Below are positions 8,258 to 17,398 of a DNA stretch of 64,000 nt, one piece after another. The stretch comes from Chondrus crispus (lineage: Eukaryota > Rhodophyta > Florideophyceae > Gigartinales > Gigartinaceae): assembly GCF_000350225.1 (NCBI RefSeq), contig NW_005179151.1, positions 287,689 to 351,688 of the forward strand, given 5' to 3'. The translations under genes and the position numbers were made by a program. The notes beneath the pieces are model-generated. The model made no database searches and was not told where the DNA came from. It saw only the letters and a list, made by a program, of their open reading frames with translations. Numbering within the stretch: position 1 is the first letter of the stretch; every line of letters starts with the position of its first letter.

Positions 8258-8764
8258 CTAGACTACGTGCTCGACGGAAGTGACTCGGCGGTTGACGGAA
8301 GAAACGGTCTCTTCGACAGTGGAGGACACACTTCTACTGGCCTCCGCCCTTGTCGAATGCGCCATAGCCGGCGGAAGGACGTGGTTGTCTGGCGAAGTTG
8401 AAGAGCGGAGGAGGTCGTGGTTGTCTGGCGAGGTTGAAGAGCGGTGGAGGTCGCGGTTGTCTGGCAAAGTTGAGGAGCGAAGGGGGTGCGTGGGACAGTT
8501 ACAACACCAATCAACGACCCATCGGACGAGGTACACGACGTTGACAGTTACGACCATACACAAGGTGAGAAAGGAATAGTTTGATCCCCACGGTAGCTCG
8601 TGATTGGGATCGGCAGTCGGCAGGGCTGGAAGGCTAGGCGGTGCGGGTGAGGGCAGCGGCATGGCTTCGGACGAGTGTGCGGTGAGCGAGAGTGTTAGAG
8701 TTGCGGCGAGGAGAAAACCGGAGCGGACGAGGCAACGGGACGTGGGGTTAGTGCAGTCGATCAT
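8258..8764 (-). CDS. Repeat-borne single-pass membrane protein, copy A
   Basis: About 168 residues from the ATG at 8764. An N-terminal signal peptide (R-S-G-F-L-L-A-A-T-L-T-L-S-L, probably cut near H-S-S-E-A) is followed by a short proline-rich linker (P-L-P-S-P-A-P-P). Then comes a transmembrane helix (about Y-S-F-L-T-L-C-M-V-V-T-V-N-V-V-Y-L-V) with a juxtamembrane W-C-C-N-C-P cluster suitable for lipidation. The tail carries three R-S-S-T-x-P-D-N-x-D/V-L repeats and a Ser/Thr/Glu-rich end. The inferred topology is type I. Six copies of this gene lie in the window, each inside the same dispersed repeat; this one shares its centre with copy E. No known family is recognised. A TATA-like CTATTTAAAT lies about 130 bases upstream. 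Confidence 0.6.
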   Translation of the reverse strand: MIDCTNPTSRCLVRSGFLLAATLTLSLTAHSSEAMPLPSPAPPSLPALPTADPNHELPWGSNYSFLTLCMVVTVNVVYLVRWVVDWCCNCPTHPLRSSTLPDNRDLHRSSTSPDNHDLLRSSTSPDNHVLPPAMAHSTRAEASRSVSSTVEETVSSVNRRVTSVEHVV

Positions 8765-8879
8765 GGCAAACAAGGGTGGTGTTCAGTGGATGGATGGTGC
8801 TTGTTGTCGGTTGAGGTTGGACCAGTTGTATCGAGGGCGGTGGGGATGGCAGAGTGGAGACGGAAAAGAAAGAAGCAAC

Positions 8880-8905
8880 TACATTGCTCCGGGTAATTTA
8901 AATAG
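8880..8905 (-). promoter_or_regulatory. Core promoter motif of the dispersed repeat
   Basis: Minus-strand CTATTTAAATTACCCGG followed by AGCAATGTAGTTGC. The same arrangement stands upstream of every copy of the membrane-protein gene (about 11515-11550, 38825-38850, 49180-49205, 61280-61305, 63890-63922) and again at 9820-9850 and 62200-62225. The position suits a TATA box with conserved initiator region; this is inferred from conservation only. Confidence 0.45.
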
Positions 8906-10154
8906 AACGGGTGGGACGGATGATTCGGGTGCCGCGTGTGGGAGGGGGTGCGGAGGGTGGGCGGAGGAAGAATGGTAAGGTAAGAAAGAAATTCTTCCGA
9001 ACAATGTTAAGGTATCGCGAAAACCAAAAATGTACTTATATAAACCCCTATCCACTGTAGGCCCCTGACACCGCTAAAACCCCATATATATGGCGGCCTC
9101 ACGGCCACGATGTGCGCATCATGCGTCATGCGCAATCGGCCAATCATTGCGCATCATGCGCAATGATTGGCCGACAGGCCGTCAGGCGCACTTCCCCGGC
9201 CGCGCGCTGTTGCGAGTGTGTGAAGTTGTTGGCAATTTCGGGAGGAGGAAGAAGGGTGAAACATTGTGGTGGAGTAGGAAGAAACATTGCTGCCGCCCCT
9301 TCCTCCCTTTATCTTTCTATCGCTATTTTAAACGAATGGCGGTGGCTCGTGTTATGCCAGCAATGCGACCTGCTAAAGTATTGGCTCGTGCGAGCCAATT
9401 CAGAGAATGGATAACTGCGTATCATACCATTCCCACCGGCAGGCTCGTGCGAGCCAATCCTGCGAGCCGTACCATTCTCATCCCATGTGGAACACATTCC
9501 GTCATTCAGAGAATGGATAACTGCGCCTAAACATTCATTGATTTTCGAGGCAAAATTTAGTCCGCGGACCAGCGCCCGTGAAAGACTCACCGCATTTTCG
9601 CAAGGCAATTTGAACGGTATTTCCATCATCAATATCCGCTGCCCTGTTGGGGGTTAGTGGTCATATGTGACCACTAAAAAAACATCGATTTTTAATCACA
9701 TTTTCAGGAAAAGCCCCGTCTTGGTAAATGTTGGAGATTCAAATGCGAGTATTTCATTGTTCTGGCCGTATTTAAGTAACGAAATCGTGAAGATGACCGA
9801 CTGAAGACTGAAAAAAAAGGAAGCAACTACATTGCTCCGGGTTTAAATAGGGGGGTGTGTGAGGTGAGTGAGGTGGGGTGGGGTGGGCCGGTGAAGGCGA
9901 GAATGAAGGCGAGAAGGGAGGCGAGAAGGGAGAGCGGGAATTGGCGAAATGACCGTGGCACGGGTTGCCAGCAATGCTGTTCAGGCGTAGATGCGCAGAT
10001 GCGCAGTAATTTACTGTATGGGCAACCCAGGAAAATTTGGGACAAAGTAGGGTTGCGATAACGAAGGTAAACCTCACCTACCTTGCTGTTTGGGAGCGAT
10101 CTAGTGTCGTGAGTGATGTCACACCCCTGTTCACCCCTGTCAACAGGGGCTCGT
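8906..10154. repeat. Dispersed repeat, palindrome-rich non-coding part (copy 1)
   Basis: Nearly identical to 61306-62530. It contains a 17-bp perfect stem with a five-base loop at 9136-9174, the palindrome ATTGGCTCGTGCGAGCCAAT near 9378, another GGCTCG-TG-CGAGCC near 9440, a TTAGTGGTCA...TGACCACTAA stem at 9654-9677, and the 19-base direct repeat CAGAGAATGGATAACTGCG at about 9402 and 9510. The part from 9820 also occurs at 38825-39120. I see no supported gene. Confidence 0.6.
9136..9174. repeat. 17-bp perfect inverted repeat, loop ATCAT
   Basis: Arm TCGGCCAATCATTGCGC (9136-9152), loop ATCAT, and its exact complement (9158-9174). It is preserved at 61537-61575. Confidence 0.9.
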
Positions 10155-10645
10155 TCTCATCATCATTGTCATATGAGGCCGGCGATGTCCTCATATGAGG
10201 ACAGCTCTTTTTTTGCAAAAATATATAAATTAAATTGAACATTCAAAAAGCTACCTTGAGCACTATTTCCTTCACGTGCTTGTTTTCGGCAATCTTGCAG
10301 AACACCGGGATAGCAGCTTTGAATACGCAAAAAGCTTAAGAATATAATGCAGATTGAGTACCAAGTTGCCTTTTTCAACTGGTGTTTTTGGTTTCCAAGT
10401 TATTTTACATGCGGTTTTAGGGTGGTTTAAAAAGGCTTCTTTTCCAGACATATCTAAAACGACCATCAAGAACATGCAATTCTCACAAAGTTCTTTCTGG
10501 TCCCAAGTCAGAATTCAAGTACGGTGGAGCGGGTATCATTTTCTTTCTTGTCAGGGAAGTCAAGAATAAAATAGGTCGAATACTGTCCTCGTCCTCATAT
10601 GAGGACAAATGTCCTCACATGAGGACAGTGGTCCGATAGACACTA
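10155..10645. mobile_element. MITE-like module with CCTCATATGAGG ends
   Basis: A roughly 490-bp segment bounded by TCATATGAGG / GTCCTCATATGAGGAC at the left and GTCCTCATATGAGGAC plus GTCCTCACATGAGGAC at the right. The interior (GCAAAAATATATAAA...TTGAACATTC onward) recurs at about 39190-39600, 47885-48290 and 62575-63010. The same CCTCATATGAGG block forms the inner part of the terminal repeats of the piggyBac-like element at 39636-42456. I therefore suspect a non-autonomous relative; this is inference. Confidence 0.45.
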
Positions 10646-10968
10646 GCCTAACAAGGCGACCCTCCCCCCTGGAATACAGAAGACGGGTTCGTGGAGACGG
10701 AAGGAAGCCGGATCAAACGCATCCAAAATCTTGACGCAGCTGCCAAACAAAGCGAACGCCATTTATCCATGCCCAAACGATGCTGGTCAGCTGACATCGT
10801 ATTTTAGCAAATCTTGTGGAAAACCGATACAAAACTCGATGCACGTCCAAGAAAACATTTTCAAACCAAATGTGTGTGCCGAGGTCGGGGCATTGCATCA
10901 AGAAATTGAAACAGAAAAATAGACCTACACATTCAGCTCACAGACATGACGTCTGAACGTCTCGTTGC

Positions 10969-11406
10969 CTAGACTGTGCTCGACGAAAGTGTGACTCGGT
11001 GGTTGACAGAAGAAACGGTCTCTTCGACAATGGAGGACACACCTCTACTTGCATCCTCCGCCTCTGTCAAATGCGCCATATGCAGCGGAAGGTCATGGTT
11101 GTCTGGCGAGGTCGAGGAGCGAAGGAGGTCTGTGGGACAATTGCAACAACAATCAATGACGCATCGGACGAGGTAGATGACGTTGACAATTACGAACATA
11201 CACAAGGCGAGAAAGGAATAGTTCGATTGCCACGGTAGCTCGTGATTGGGGTCGGCCGTCGGCAGGGCTGGAAGGTTAGGCGGTGCGGGTGAGGGCAACG
11301 GCATGGCTTCGGACGAGTGTGCGGTGAGCGAGAGTGTGAGGGTCAAGACGAAGAGAAAGCAGGTGCGGGCGAGGGGACGGGACGTGGGGTTAGTGTAGTC
11401 GAGCAT
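10969..11406 (-). CDS. Repeat-borne single-pass membrane protein, copy B
   Basis: 145 residues from the ATG at 11406. Same plan as copy A: signal peptide (T-C-F-L-F-V-L-T-L-T-L-S-L), proline-rich linker, transmembrane helix, then C-C-C-N-C-P. It has only one R-S-S-T-S-P-D-N-H-D repeat and a divergent last eight residues ending S-S-S-T-V. Its N-terminal block (L-D-Y-T-N-P-T-S-R-P-L-A-R) is shared only with copy C. The downstream block matches C, D and F rather than A and E, so this copy is a mosaic. Function is unknown. Confidence 0.6.
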   Translation of the reverse strand: MLDYTNPTSRPLARTCFLFVLTLTLSLTAHSSEAMPLPSPAPPNLPALPTADPNHELPWQSNYSFLALCMFVIVNVIYLVRCVIDCCCNCPTDLLRSSTSPDNHDLPLHMAHLTEAEDASRGVSSIVEETVSSVNHRVTLSSSTV

Positions 11407-12180
11407 GGCGAAGAAGGGTGGTGTTCAGTGGATGGATGGTGCTTGTTGTCGGTTGAGGTTGGACCAGTTGTATCGAGGGCGGTGAGGATGGCAGAGTGGA
11501 GACGGAAAAGAAGGAAGGAACTACATTGCTCCGGGTGATTTAAATAGGACGAGTGGGACGAGTGATTTTGGGTGGGGCGGGTGATTCGGGTGGGGAGTGC
11601 GGAAAGGGGGGTGGGGAGTGCGGAAAGGCTGGTGGGGGTGCCACTAGCTGGATGTGTCAACGGGGGGCGGGATGTGTCGGGAGTGGGTCCTCCTATCATC
11701 CTATTGGCCATTGTCTCACCCGCACTTCTGCCCCTCTGCTATCGAACAAAGATAAGTGAGAGGAAACAGCAGCGCACAGCACCATCTCAAACTGGTGCAC
11801 AGAGCCTGCCGACAAGTAGGGGTTGATCATTATATCATTGTATATAATTATTGTTGGCTTGATTATCATTATATTAACACTATTATGATCAAGCCAACAA
11901 TTATTGATGTTGCAACAATTATTGTTGGCTTGATCATTAGTGTTAATATAGTGTTTACGCATTTGTCGGCAGGCTGCCGTGACTGTAAAATTATTTTACT
12001 CGAACTCACTATAATTAAAATGGCTGACAGTCCCTGTAGCAGCCGGTACACAAGCATATTGTCTACTGGGTGCCTCCTGCTGCGATATGATGCCCTCGGC
12101 AAGCCTCGGAGCTCATATCTGCACTCGGAACGTGTCTGCACTCGTAGCCAGTAGACAACCCCTACACGTGTACTTGTTCA
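11407..12180. other. Non-coding: repeat end and AT-rich foldback
   Basis: To about 11560 this is the upstream part of the dispersed repeat with its promoter motif, followed by G-rich degenerate repeats (GGTGGGGAGTGCGGAAAGG twice, 11589-11630). 11848-11958 holds an AT-rich foldback described separately. Nothing coding is supported between 11960 and 12180. Confidence 0.5.
11871..11956. repeat. AT-rich foldback (inverted repeat, ~37-bp arms)
   Basis: Left arm ATATTAACACTATTATGATC followed by AAGCCAACAATTATT; right arm its near-complement AATTATTGTTGGCTTGATCA followed by TTAGTGTTAATATAG; loop about 12 bases. A third partial copy, ATTATTGTTGGCTTGAT, precedes the left arm at about 11848. It could be a tiny foldback transposon or a recombination product. 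Confidence 0.7.
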
Positions 12181-12202
12181 ACCCCTTTTTGCCGTCAATT
12201 GC

Positions 12203-12334
12203 GTCGCAGCGCGTTTTTCCCGTCGCAGCGCGTTTTTCCCGTCGCAGCGCGTTTTTCCCGTCGCAGCGCCTTTGTCCCGACGCAGCGCGTTTTCCTGTCA
12301 CAGCGCGTTTTTCCCGTCGCAGCGCCTTTTTCGC
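12203..12334. repeat. 19-bp minisatellite, seven units
   Basis: Unit GTCGCAGCGCGTTTTTCCC starts at 12203, 12222, 12241, 12260, 12279, 12297 and 12316. The last units vary by a few substitutions. No gene context is visible. Confidence 0.9.
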
Positions 12335-13430
12335 GCGCCGTCGTTCAACCCTTTTTGCTATCGTCCCCTCTTCCCCGCCTGCCCGCCTCTTCTTGACCAA
12401 GCTGCCCCCTCGGCCGACCCCAATGCCCTGCTCAAACGCCCCCGCTCCATCTCCGCCATCTCTGCCACCCTCATCTCGCCCCGCCTTCTCCGTACTCCCT
12501 CCTTCCCGTCCATCGCGGTCCGGCTCCCGCACCCCCCTCATCACCATCAGTCAACCTTCCCTCTCGTCCGCTGCGATGCCCTCGTCCCAGCAGTCCACGC
12601 TCGCTCCCAGCCCGCCTTCCTCCTCCCCCTCCCTCCCTATCTCTGCCCTCCGTTCGCCACTTCCCTTGTGATGACCACTGAGCAAAAGGGGAGGTGCCGT
12701 TGGCCAACGACGTGAGGGAGGAATGACTGAGAGTCATATCCCTACTGTAGCTCTGAAAAATACACTACAGTGTCCAATTACTTTGAGGCATTGTAGTTCC
12801 CCTGTTCCGAAACGATTTTCCACCTTAACGCTTTAAGCTGTCCTTCACACGGCACAAAGCCGTTAGAACTTCAAAGCATGCTGATTGGATCCTACGACAT
12901 GGCACAAGAAGCTGTCGAAGTCTTGAAATTTTCGCCGTGCTGCACGGACTATAGTGTACTTCTGATGACTCTGTATACCTCCCTCTAGTCACCACCCTCA
13001 GTCTCTCCTCCGCCATCATTTCTTTTCCCCTCCACGTGCGCCGTCAACCTCTTCTCCTCCCCGTCCCTCCGTTCCAACGCATTCATTAAATGCTCCACCG
13101 AGACGGATTGGGTGTGGGAAGGACGTCGCTTCTTAAGTGCCCGCAGCAATGGAATCAGTGGAAGCCAGGCGGGGATGGAAGGAGTTGAGGTTGCAGAGTG
13201 GCAGGTCGGGTGATAGGCGGAGGGGGCGACGACCCAGGACAGGACGGCGGGGTCGACCGAGTCGAAGAAGGTGACGACGTGCAGGGGCAGACGCTGCTAG
13301 GCGAGGGCCTTGTACGCGGTCTGGAACAGGTCCTTCATCTCGGCGGCCTCTGCGAGGACGAGATCCGGCTCCTGCATCATGACCTCCTCCGCCCCTCGCG
13401 CCGCCTCCTCCTCCCGCCCCGGTCCTAGCC
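12335..13430. other. No supported gene; Pro/Ser-rich repeat fragment at 12541-12670
   Basis: 12541-12670 repeats 7785-7930. 12740-13130 shows nothing recognisable. On the minus strand near 13380-13130 there is a conserved-looking stretch (E-A-A-E-M-K-D-L-F-Q-T-A-Y-K-A-L-A, stop, L-P-L-H-V-V-T-F-F-D-S-V-D) that may be a gene fragment with a TAG in it, but I cannot name it. Confidence 0.35.
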
Positions 13431-14081
13431 TTACTCACCCCGCGCCGCCGCAACCTGCGTCTGCAAAGCCCCTCCCGCGCGTCCGCCGCTGCCCACTGCG
13501 ACTGCCTCCTCCTCTTTCAGTGCACGCAAGACCCCACGCGCGACTGCGCCCTGGTCCACGCCTCGCTCACGCACGGCCTCCTCACCAACCCGCCGTCCAC
13601 CTGACTGCGTCCCCCCGCACCCATCCCTCGTCCCGACAAGCCCCGCCACAATCCTTAACACCTCCTCCGCACACCGCTAGCACAGCGTCACCCCGCTCCC
13701 GCCATGCCCATAATTCGCCACCACCGTCATCTCCCCCCCCCCGAGCCCCTCTTCCTGCACCTCCATCCTCGCCCCGCCTTCCTTCCGCATAGGTCTGAGC
13801 CCCGCCCACGTCCCCAACCGCTCCATCTCCGCCACGCCTGCCACCAGCGTTCTGGCCCTCTGCACTACTTCCTCCGCCTCCTGCCCCGTCGCCTCCTCCG
13901 CCCACTCGCCCTTCCGCACGCTGCCGCCCACCGTGTACTCCTCACCAATCCCTATGCCCTTGAGCTCGGCGAGCAGCTGGGCGTAGGCGGTGAGAAGCAT
14001 GGCCACGACGTCCACGCCGTCCTTATATTGTCCTCCGCCGCGACCTTCTCCACCCGCGCCCCCCTCGCTTGGCACCACGCT
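13431..14081 (-). pseudogene. D-amino-acid oxidase C-terminal fragment
   Basis: Minus-strand translation contains E-Y-T-V-G-G-S-V-R-K-G-E-W, then W-A-G-L-R-P-M-R-K and V-A-N-Y-G-H-G-G-S-G-V-T-L-C. These are the substrate/FAD-binding C-terminal signatures of D-amino-acid (D-aspartate) oxidases: the G-L-R-P-x-R arginine and the N-Y-G-H-G-G-x-G loop. A TAG at 13677-13679 sits where the family usually has Trp, and the same frame continues R-C-A-E-E-V to 13431. The N-terminal dinucleotide-binding half is absent. A TAA lies about 13 codons before V-V-P-S, and a GTGAGT/AG pair upstream could mark an intron, but no matching exon is visible. It is either a pseudogene or the last exon of a broken gene. 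Confidence 0.65.
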
Positions 14082-15491
14082 CAGGAGGAGCTCTGGAACG
14101 TACGTAGTACCTTACTTTTACCTTCCGTCCGCACTGCCCAGGACTCACCACACTGCACGCTCCCACTGCCCACCACCTACTGCCACTTTCCGGCTGAGCT
14201 GACGAACAATCGAGCACGCGCTGATAAAACGTTATCACAATACTCCCGTTCCAGCATTACCGGATGAGGCCGCGGCTTTTTTAGTTGCCATCCTTTGGAA
14301 GAGTCTTCGTAGTTTCTCCCTGTAGCCGCAGTTCCACCACCTCGTACGCCTCTGCCTCTTCCTCTCCCCCTGCCTCGTCCCCTTGCTCTTCCTCTAACTA
14401 TATTGCGTCCTCGTGCGCTGTCGTGTGTATCCAGGCCTGTTCCCCTGCCTTGTGATGCTCCGGAGCTGTGGCCATTTGGCCTTCCGCGGTCGAGGTTCCT
14501 CTTGCAGCGGGTGTTGGCGGATTAGAACCTGCATTATCGGGCTCCTCTTGGACGACGGACGCCACAAGGAAGGCGGTGAGCAGCGGGAGGAGTGAAGCGG
14601 ACGCAGCAGGCCGTAGCAGCCCTTCCTGAAATCCGTTTTCAAACTTGAAGTTGTGCTTGTGGTAGGAATGTTAGTTTCGAGCGGAAGATGAGGCTCGGTT
14701 TCCCTGAACCTGTGCAGCGGAGGGAGCGGAACGGAGGTGATCGAGCGAGGCGAAGCGAAAGGCCACAAAAGCCACCGGGGGTCTTGTCTCGTGAGTGCGT
14801 GAGTACAGTAACCCCCGGATTTCTAGTCTCTTTAATTTCCCCCTGATTTAAGTACCCGGTAAAATTCCCCTTTGTATTTTAGGACCGGCGGCGCACCGCC
14901 GCGGACACTGCCAGTCGCTTACGGCTAGCGCTGTCCTCGCTGCACAGTCCCCACGACCCCCCCGTCGGGCCACGTTCGACGGCGGCCAGCGGCGGCCGAC
15001 TCGACGCGCACGCCGACGGCGAATTATATCCGTTGGGAACGTGGTCCGACTCTCTGGCAGACCCCAGTCAGCGGGCTCCCCTCATGCACCGCGTGCTCCG
15101 AGACGGAGTTATCCACTTCTTCCCTTTCTCTACCCACCTGCGATCGGTCTCCCATTTCGCGCTGCTGCACACCCACTTCTTCAATCACGCAGCATTTCTC
15201 GCTCCTCTTCTTGAGCTCTTGGCGCACCTCGCGATCCATGTGAGACTTCGTGGTCACCATCTGCCTCGCCGCCCCGCCACACCACCGCACCAAGCATCAC
15301 TTTCTCAGTCTCCCTACTGGGGCCTCATCCATTGCAGTTGCCGCGCGCTCCGCCCTTCGTCTCGGCGTTGAGCGCTTCGTCTCGTCATCCTCCGCTTCGT
15401 CTTGTCATCCTCCGCTTCGCGCCTGCCCTGACCGAAACCGATAAAAGTGCCCGCGGGCCACTGTACGGAGGAGTGACCGTGAGGCTTCAAG
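14082..15491. other. No supported gene
   Basis: Several open stretches exist on both strands, but none shows a recognisable domain or consistent composition. A GATAAAAG lies at about 15438, some 50 bases before the ATG of the following gene. Confidence 0.4.
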
Positions 15492-16681
15492 ATGCCTGAT
15501 GTGCGGTGGGTCTCGATGGAAGCTAAGCGCGCAACGCTTTCTGGAATGGAGATTCTGGATGGTGAATGCCGCTTTCAGCTACACCGTGGCTCCCGAGTGG
15601 TGTCATTGACAAAACAGGCACTGATGAGAAGTGTGCGATTGCCCCGAGAAGTTTGTGGCGAGCTCTGGGATTGGCTTTCATTGCGCCGTGGTCGCTTTTT
15701 CACCGAAAGAATGCTTGAGGAACTCTGGTTCTTGAGCCTTTGCGGTTCTCGGCTGATGAACCCCGGGCTGACCAAACGGACCACACTATCCGGCGTATTG
15801 AGTTTTCGTCCGGGAAAGACGTACGGTTTGGCAAGCTGGGGTTCCTTGCATCAGCAGACGACCGCGGGGGACATCTCTCCTTCTGGTCCATCGATTTCTA
15901 CACCATGAAGTCGCACAGGGCCGTGGGTAGCTTGGAACAGATGTTGGGGTTGAGCACTGAGGGTGAGCCTGACTTGGAGGTGAAGGAAAACGGGAGCAGC
16001 CTGGAAGTGGAGATAGTTTTTGATGCTCACGCCGAGGCGCGATATTTAGACAACCTGCACCGGGCTTGCACTCGCCGGATGGACCACTTCTTCAGACTTC
16101 GATGCCCCGGTGCTCGCAGAGATTCGGCAGCAACGCTCCACCGCCGTGCAAACGTCCGCAGCTTCGTATTCTCTTCACATGGCCAGTGTATCCGAGCCGC
16201 GATCGGCAATGGACTATACGCGCTGGCTGGAGAAGTGGCTGCACTACCCATGATGAATATCCCTCCGGTGCCAGCCGTGAGCGCCGGCCAAGCTGTTGCG
16301 TCGCTCGAACAGCGGCTGGGCTCTTACCGCCTGGAAAAGGTTTCAATTCTGAACCGTGTCGACGAAGAAGAGTGGTTGGCTTCCCAACATGATGGGATCT
16401 TGTTGTCCAGGTTAGGGGGAATGGACAGTTCAGGAGAAGAAACCGACCATGTCGTCGTTTTGGATGCCAAAAGGCAGCTCGTGTATGATTGCATAGAGCG
16501 TTTTGCACTACAGATGGGCAAGGGAACCTTGAGCGCTTGTCTTGGTGATGGGGTCGACCTACTCGGCATTCCGGAGCTTCGTCGCCTCACCAAACAGGCA
16601 GTTGGGAAGCGCAAGCGCCATGGTGGTGGTAGGAAAATATCCACCGAAGTTCAACGTAAGCGAAAGGATGTTTCGCGAAAG
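15492..16681 (+). pseudogene. Homologue of the retrotransposon H3-mimic protein, lacking the H3 tail, frameshifted
   Basis: Starts at the ATG at 15492. One frame runs to about 15730 (ending F-T-E-R-M-L-E-E-L-W), then the similarity continues in another frame from about 15735 to the LTR at 16682. A single frameshift therefore separates the halves. Shared with the protein at 947-2158: L-E-E-[LI]-W, G-Q-C-I-R-A-A-I-G-N-G-L against D-M-C-I-S-A-A-V-C-N-G-L, H-V-V-V-L-D against H-S-I-V-L-D, Y-D-C/L-D-C, A-C-[LV]-G, E-L-R and a basic tail. Cys to His spacing is 87 residues here and 100 in element 1. The N-terminus (M-P-D-V-R-W) has no H3 similarity. The 3' end runs into an inverted LTR at 16682, which adds a chance tail up to 16801. 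Confidence 0.7.
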
Positions 16682-17344
16682 TCTAGCATAAACACCCCCC
16701 AACGGAGAGGGGTGTATGCTTGGATCGACGTAGACCCTTTCGGAGGTCGAGAAGACGGGGAGAACACACAGCTAACGAGACAGGGAAGCGAGCCCTGGTA
16801 GCGTGGTAGAGCGGGACGGTCGGGGACGAGCGTACGCGCGCGCCGATCTACGCCTCGACGCCCCGGAGCAGCGCTGGGTAACGTACCAGCGCTGACGGGC
16901 GGAGGCGGATCTAGGCTCGCTCGCGTAGGCGTGTGTCCCCTACCCGCTTTGTCCCGTCTAACGCGCGCGAAAGCGGATCGCATGTGTTCGTTAATCTGGA
17001 AGACAGACCTAGGCCGTAGGTCGTGGACAAGTCCGTGCTTGTCCCCCTCTGCCGCCGCCGGTCTCGTTCGTATTTAATGTATACAAAGCGTCTATCATAA
17101 TACTACAGTACCGGTATGCTGTAGTAACTTACCGTAGCGCGGGTCGTCCGGCGCTGTAATGCTGTCAGCCGTCGCGGCTGACAGCACACGTGTGAGACGC
17201 GTACTGCGCGCGCGGTGGTACGCGTCTCCTACACGTGTACGCGTGTGGTCGCGTGTCCTCCGTACACGTGGGAGTACACGTGTGCGCGTGTGTGGTTCGT
17301 ATTGATCTGATCTAAATCTAATCGCGAACCGCCGTTATGCCACA
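16682..17344 (-). repeat. LTR of an inverted, truncated gypsy element (element 3)
   Basis: On the minus strand it begins TGTGGCATAACGG (17344) and ends GTGTTTATGCTA(GA) at 16682. It is clearly related to, but diverged from, the LTRs of the element at 19675-30648, most closely at the end (CATACACCCCTCTCCGTTGG). Its inner side (17345-17360) is a purine tract, GAGGAGGGGCCG on the minus strand, preceded by the palindrome GTGAACG-CGGA-CGTTCAC, just as in that element. It is therefore a 3' LTR, and the body of the element should lie to the right. That body is not a complete element here. Confidence 0.8.
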
Positions 17345-17398
17345 CGGCCCCTCCTCAAGAGTGAACGTCCGCGTTCACCCTTGAGGAGTGAGAGAGCC

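Noticed and set aside
13131..13392. Minus-strand frame with E-A-A-E-M-K-D-L-F-Q-T-A-Y-K-A-L-A
   Set aside because: Composition looks protein-like, but the frame is short, has a TAG and matches no family I know.
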